Shown here: in pieces, positions 59,601 through 64,000 of the stretch | Layout: the number at the start of each line of letters is the position of its first letter | Numbering within the stretch: position 1 is the first letter of the stretch | Assembly: GCA_029990175.1 (NCBI GenBank) | Contig: JARKIP010000021.1 | Coordinates: 19,659,501-19,723,500, forward strand | Length of the DNA stretch: 64,000 nucleotides | From: Petunia secreta | Taxonomy: Eukaryota; Streptophyta; Magnoliopsida; Solanales; Solanaceae | Reading direction: 5' to 3' | Position numbers and translations under genes: made by a program | The notes under the pieces: model-generated | Databases searched by the model: none | What the model was told of the DNA's origin: nothing | What the model saw: only the letters and a program-made list of their open reading frames with translations

Positions 59601-60803
59601 CTTCCTTTTAGAAGAATCGCACTTGTTTTTTTTTTTAATGTCAACTACAACGTTTGACAATTTTATCAACCGCCAAATTATTCACTTGGAAGAATTACAG
59701 GTAATTGCAGGGTGCTTATCAGAAGAAGAAATTATGGGATTAAAGCAAATGTTCAAAAGCATGGATACTGATAACAGTGGAGCAATAACATTAGAGGAGC
59801 TAAAGACAGGACTAGCCAAACAAGGGACAAAACTATCTGATTATGAGATTCAACAATTAATGGAAGCTGTAAGTTCTCTAATTAATTACACTATTTAAGT
59901 TCTAATTGCAAAGGCCAAATCAATTTTTAATATTGAAACCTAGTTTCCTAAGCTATAAAGTATATCCATTGCACTTAATTAGGAGGGTATCCCCCTAAGA
60001 TCGGTCTAATTAAGTGGTCGAGCTAATGTCGCAAGTTTCTTGGTCATGCTAATGTTTATTTTCTTTGTATATTTTGATAATTTAGGCTGATGCTGATGGA
60101 AATGGAACCATAGATTATGAAGAGTTTATTACAGCAACAATGCACATGAACAGAATGGACAAAGAAGAACATCTTTACACAGCATTCCAATATTTTGATA
60201 AGGATAATAGTGGGTAAGTTACACTTAATGATTTGATTAATATATATTGACGCTGGAAAAATAATTCACCATCAATATATCTTAACATGTTATAACAAGT
60301 TATATATCTTCTTATCCAGATTACTAATATCACTTCTTATGTTACTTGTAATTATTTTCTTTCTTATAGTGTAAATTTTTTTACAATATTTCCTACATTC
60401 ACTTCGGTTGTAATTGCTTTATATATATATTCTTTCAAATTATTCCAGGTACATTACAGTAGAGGAGTTAGAGCAAGCTTTAAGAGAATTTGGTATTACT
60501 GATGGAAAGGATATAAAGGATATCGTTGCTGAAGTTGACTCTAATAATGTAAGTTTGAAATACATATATTTTTACGAGGTTACCAGTTATTAATACTAAA
60601 ATTTACATGTAATTACCTTATAAATGACTTAATTATAAGTATTTTTATTATAATATCAGTGTATTTAATTTGAACTCTCACATTATTTATTTTTGCAGGA
60701 TGGTCGAATAAACTATGATGAGTTTGTAGCAATGATGAAAAAAGGAACTCCAGATACAGCAGCAAATCTAAAGAAAAGAAGGGAGTCATTTGTTGCGAAG
60801 TAG
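56646..60803 (+). CDS. Calcium-dependent protein kinase, CPK17/34-like, 8 exons
   Basis: CDPKs join a Ser/Thr kinase to a calcium sensor. Exons: 56646-57330, 57545-57688, 58099-58251, 58765-58880, 59701-59868, 60086-60213, 60449-60548, 60699-60803; total 1599 nt, 532 aa. The N terminus MGNCCSRG gives an N-myristoylation glycine and palmitoylation cysteines, so plasma-membrane anchoring is likely. A Pro/Ser-rich variable region follows to about residue 65. Kinase features: GRGQFG loop, Lys103, HRDLKPEN (Asp198), DFG (219-221) and APE in YYIAPEVL. Then come an autoinhibitory junction (LKQFRAMNNFKKVALR) and four canonical EF-hands at 388-399, 424-435, 460-471 and 495-506. The sequence is closest in memory to the pollen-expressed Arabidopsis CPK17/CPK34 group. 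AATAAA at 61167-61172 may serve polyadenylation. Intron 4 carries a MITE. Confidence 0.96.
59141..59324. mobile_element. MITE in CDPK intron 4
   Basis: The ends GAGCCTGTTTGGGTAGGCTT and the complement of AAGCTCACCCAAACGGGT are inverted, and inner segments such as GGCTTATAAGC and TATAAGCCGC pair as well. GAGCCTGTTTGG-type ends are common in plant hAT MITEs. The target duplication was not clear. Confidence 0.7.
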
Positions 60804-61436
60804 TTTTCCTTGTTAATAACAAAATTCTAAATTAAAGAAAAAGAAAATTAAAGTCTTTGGTATTTTCATTGGAGAGAAGACCAGGGGCTTATTTTGTCAA
60901 ATTTTACGAGCCATTCATGGAACTTACAATTTCATGGAGGCTTATGTACATTATAACTATCATTTTTCCTAAAATCAAATTGTTAAAAGAAAGGTGATTG
61001 TAGAATTCATGAGTTTCTTGGGATTTTGATTGTGTATATAATTTTTTTTTTTGGTTAATAGTTCCTTCTGTTACCAAAATTGCAGTGTGGTTAGAGCATA
61101 CTTTTTATTTGGAAACAATGGGGTTCTTTTCATTATTGATGTATACTATTTTCTACGGTTATCATAAATAAAAACTTAAAGTCTTACATTTGTTATATTA
61201 AAGTGGCACTGTTCTTCGACCCAAAAAACTTGAAGCATGTCTTAATCCAATGTTATATACATTTGTCTTCAACACGAGACGATCTCACATTTTTACTGAC
61301 ATATATATAAATATATGGCAAACTCAATTACATGGTTCTGGGACAATCTAACATCGAAATTCCAATTTATTAATGGGTTGCTGCTCCATCCAACTTCTTC
61401 TTCCTATATTATGTGCTTTTATTATATTTGCCTAAA
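60804..61436 (+). other. CDPK 3' UTR and short intergenic region
   Basis: The first 370 bp probably contain the CDPK 3' UTR with a polyadenylation signal near 61167. No gene was recognised between there and the CACTA end. Confidence 0.55.
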
Positions 61437-62581
61437 CACTACAACAAATTAGGTCTACGGCCACACTAATTTTAGACAACACTTGAAAAGTGTTGCCAAA
61501 AATATATATGAGCACGTTGTACAAGTGTGGCCTTTTCCCAGAGCCTATGGCCACAGAATTTAGAGCAACACATCTAAAGCGTGCCTTTTGATTCTATAGG
61601 CAACGCTTATTAAGAGTTGCCAAATCATAAATTAATTAGCAACATTTATTAACTAAGAGGCAACACTTTAAAAATGTTGCTATATACTCGCACCAAAACT
61701 AACCCCTTATAAGCGTACCCTAAAAAAATTCATAGAAAAGTTGTATTAAAAACTTTCCCCCTAAAATATACTCCTAATTCTCAAGGAGTAAATTTCAGAA
61801 AACCACGCGGGAAAGACTAAACCTTTTCCCTCCACCACTTTTAGGTTTAGTCAACCAAACCTTTCTCTACCACTTTTAGGTTTTCAAGATCCACGCTGTA
61901 GTATCCATATATTCTGCAATCAAATTGGGTATTCTCAAGGTTGATAATTGGAGAAAAGGTAACTGATTCTCACTTTGTGCTCTTGTATAGAAACATCAAA
62001 GACGCCCAAAGCTAATTTCTTTGCTATAATGTTCTGTTAAGGGATAGTTTTGGCTGTTGCTTCACCTTCTCTGTCACTCTGTTTCACCTTGGTTACGGCT
62101 CTGCTTCACCTTTGCTCTCAGCTGTTACCACTTTTCAGGTCTTCTTTTCCCTTTAATTTAGTTTATATGAATTGATTTTGTCTTTAGATGGATCGATTTA
62201 GTCTTTGTGATTACTTTAATGGCGTTTTGGTATCTGGTGTTCTACTTTTTTTCGGATAAATTCTTGGTGCATTTTTTTTTATTAAATTCTTGGTGCATAT
62301 GTACTTGAATTTCAGTAATTCTTTCTAACTTGCATACGAAAGTGGCGCGACTTCTCCAAAGAACTATATGTTTGAAAGTTTTCATAGTTTTCTTTTCCAG
62401 CTACCTGTATGTTTTAGCAATTCATGGTTCGCTGTAACTAGCAACCCATATGGCTCAACAAAATTTCAGAGTTCGCTACTTTAGTTTGATTTATAACTCG
62501 CTTCACAATTCAGTTCTGGAATGATAAGATAAGAACCTAGATGACATAATTCCTTTTATTTTGTTAGCTTCACCAGAATCA

Positions 62582-62857
62582 CTAGCAAATTCCACCTTGG
62601 AGATTCATTCCACCCTCTGTGAGACGAGTAACTTGAACATCGTAGAAAAGTGACATAATGATAATCCATGCTCTATAAGGAAGTGAGTTAAATTCAATCA
62701 ATAGTTGTGAAACACCACTAGCAACACACCATTGTAGACTAAATAACATAGCATCTGCCTCCGCGACATTGCTACTCCCCGTTCCGAGAGGAAGAGAGAA
62801 AGCCAATACCATTCTTCCCTTTGCTCGAGAATGATGAAACACAATATTGTAGTTCAT
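62582..62857 (-). pseudogene. RNase H-like domain fragment
   Basis: The 91-codon frame contains GRMVLAFSLPLGTGSSNVAE, DAMLFSLQWCVASGVSQLLI and EFNSL. This is the pattern of the plant RNase H-like (RVT_3) domain found in LINE polyproteins and stand-alone host proteins. The first acidic position (AE) is kept, but the later Asp of the vE-D-S motif is Asn here, so catalysis is unlikely. It may be a fragment picked up by the surrounding CACTA element. Confidence 0.55.
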
Positions 62858-62908
62858 AAATTCATCTATAGATGAAACACAATATTGTATTTCATAAATT
62901 CATCTATA
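62833..62908. repeat. 38-bp direct repeat, two units
   Basis: Two adjacent copies run GATGAAACACAATATTGTAG (or TATTGTAT) to TTCATAAATTCATCTATA. The first copy covers the start of the minus-strand RNase H-like frame. Confidence 0.8.
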
Positions 62909-63201
62909 CTCTTTCTTAATTAAAATCTGAATGTAAAATACTGTAAAGGGGATAAGGGGAAAAAATTGACAGATCTAGGATTCCCTTTTCTTTTATGTTT
63001 AAAGCATCGGCTCATCATGATTGAGCATGCAAATTAAAATGTGCTCTTTAAATTTTTAGTTCTAGTTTTGTTGCACTGCTCTAACTTAAGACCTACTATC
63101 ATAACTGAGAGTACTTATAAACCAATTTAGAGTTTAAATGATGAAATCGCCTCACGATATCAACAAAGTTGAAGCAATAGATAACTCTATTAAATACAGA
63201 G

Positions 63202-63340
63202 AAAGATGGTTCATAAATTTAAACAGTAAGTTTTAGAAAAAGTTGCTACCATCTTAAAGTACATATAAAGATGATTCATAAATTTAAACAGTAAGTTTTA
63301 GAAAAAATTGCTACCATCTTAAAGTACATATAAAGATGAT
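63202..63340. repeat. 65-bp tandem repeat, two units plus a partial third
   Basis: Units start AAAGATGATTCATAAATTTA and end CTTAAAGTACATAT, nearly identical. A third unit is cut after AAAGATGATTCATAAT. It lies inside the presumed CACTA element. Confidence 0.85.
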
Positions 63341-64000
63341 TCATAATGACAAAAGTGTTTTTACCATTACTGAAGGCCAATAGGATCTTCAATTTATACC
63401 ACAGACAGTAAACTTATTATTTAGTCAACAAAAAAATTATCAGACAAAATTTAAATTTTAATAAGTACGATGATAAATATTTAGGTCCTTAGTTAAGACT
63501 TAAGGGAGTAATCAATGAGACAAATTATTTAGGTCTTTATAAATTTCCTTCACTTCTACTTTTTCCTTTATGCCTGGTGTAATTAGCTTTCCATGAAGGA
63601 TTGCCTTTTAGTTCTTAGGATTGAGACCGTAGAACTGATTACAGAAGTGAATTTCAAAGCTCTTTGGTCTCAAATAGTAGTTTTCATGTATGTTTTAATA
63701 CAAATAGTCGGGTTTTATGTTTGTTATAATTAATATTTTTTAATGTCGATGTGAATTTTATTCGATGATCTTGGTATTATTTGTATTATTTATGTAATCC
63801 TTTAATCCTGCTAATTTTTCTTGTTTTCCTAAAGAAGATTTGTGAATGCTCAGGAACATCTGTGGTTGACTTGAAGTAGTGTTTAGCTTAGTTTAAGTTC
63901 CATGACTAGGTAAGAAGTTCCTATCATCTTACATCACTTGATTTCAGAAAAGTAATATTAATTTTTTGACTTTATCAGTAAAGTATAGTTACTAGTTAAA

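Larger units (their letters stand above)
61437..64000. mobile_element. CACTA (EnSpm) transposon, one end, truncated by the window
   Basis: The sequence CACTACAACAAATTAGG at 61437 is a typical plant CACTA terminus. Short subterminal motifs repeat behind it in both directions: CAACACTTGAAAAGTGTTGC, GGCAACGCTTATTAAGAGTT, GGCAACACTTTAAAAATGTTGC-like. The opposite end (TTTGTTGTAGTG) was not found, so the element probably extends beyond 64000, or is truncated. No TNPD transposase domain was seen in the visible 2.5 kb. Confidence 0.75.

Noticed and set aside
11535..60803. Functional immune or calcium-signalling cluster of the NOI, TGA and CDPK genes
   Set aside because: The genes are of different families with independent promoters and are separated by large repeats; neighbourhood alone does not support a cluster.

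Overview
The window is plant nuclear DNA: AT-rich, with intron-rich eukaryotic genes and densely nested transposons. The TGA-type bZIP protein resembles tobacco TGA2.2 as I remember it, and the repeat types (tRNA-derived SINEs, a CACTA end, Tat and Athila Ty3/Gypsy elements) also fit, so a Solanaceae species such as Nicotiana or a relative is likely. That placement rests on recall of families, not on a search.

Four host genes could be assembled exon by exon, all with GT-AG introns and consistent phase. (1) PYD2-type dihydropyrimidinase, + strand, 5313-11100, 13 exons, 526 aa. (2) A multi-repeat RIN4/NOI-like protein, - strand, 11535-18867, 7 exons, 308 aa, in which five consecutive exons each encode a copy of the NOI cleavage-site module. 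(3) A clade II TGA bZIP factor, - strand, 46570-52574, 8 coding exons, 325 aa, with a spliced 5' leader. (4) A calcium-dependent protein kinase of the CPK17/34 type, + strand, 56646-60803, 8 exons, 532 aa. Genes 1 and 2 are tail to tail; genes 3 and 4 are head to head across about 2.5 kb.

Repeats fill most of the rest. A chimeric 4.7 kb hAT element (397-5075, perfect 8-bp target duplication) sits about 230 bp upstream of the PYD2 start codon. Between the NOI gene promoter and the TGA gene lies a three-level nest. A Tat/Retand-like Gypsy element (19678-41975, duplication AGAAT) is split inside its integrase by an Athila-like element (22692-37070, duplication CCCGA). That element's 3' LTR is in turn split by a solo LTR (33563-35736, duplication TTTTT). 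A second solo LTR of the same family (42452-44252, duplication TATTA) sits in a MITE. Introns carry Stowaway MITEs, SINEs, a TRIM-like element and a 1.37 kb long-inverted-repeat element. A CACTA element begins at 61437 and runs off the window.

Three items deserve attention first: the five-module NOI protein; the 0.75 kb inverted copy of the Athila element's own integrase region placed between gag and protease, which keeps an open frame where the sense copy has stops; and the chimeric hAT element with two BED/promoter units. Three of the four host genes belong to families with roles in immunity or calcium signalling (RIN4/NOI, TGA2 type, CDPK). I treat that as coincidence unless synteny says otherwise.
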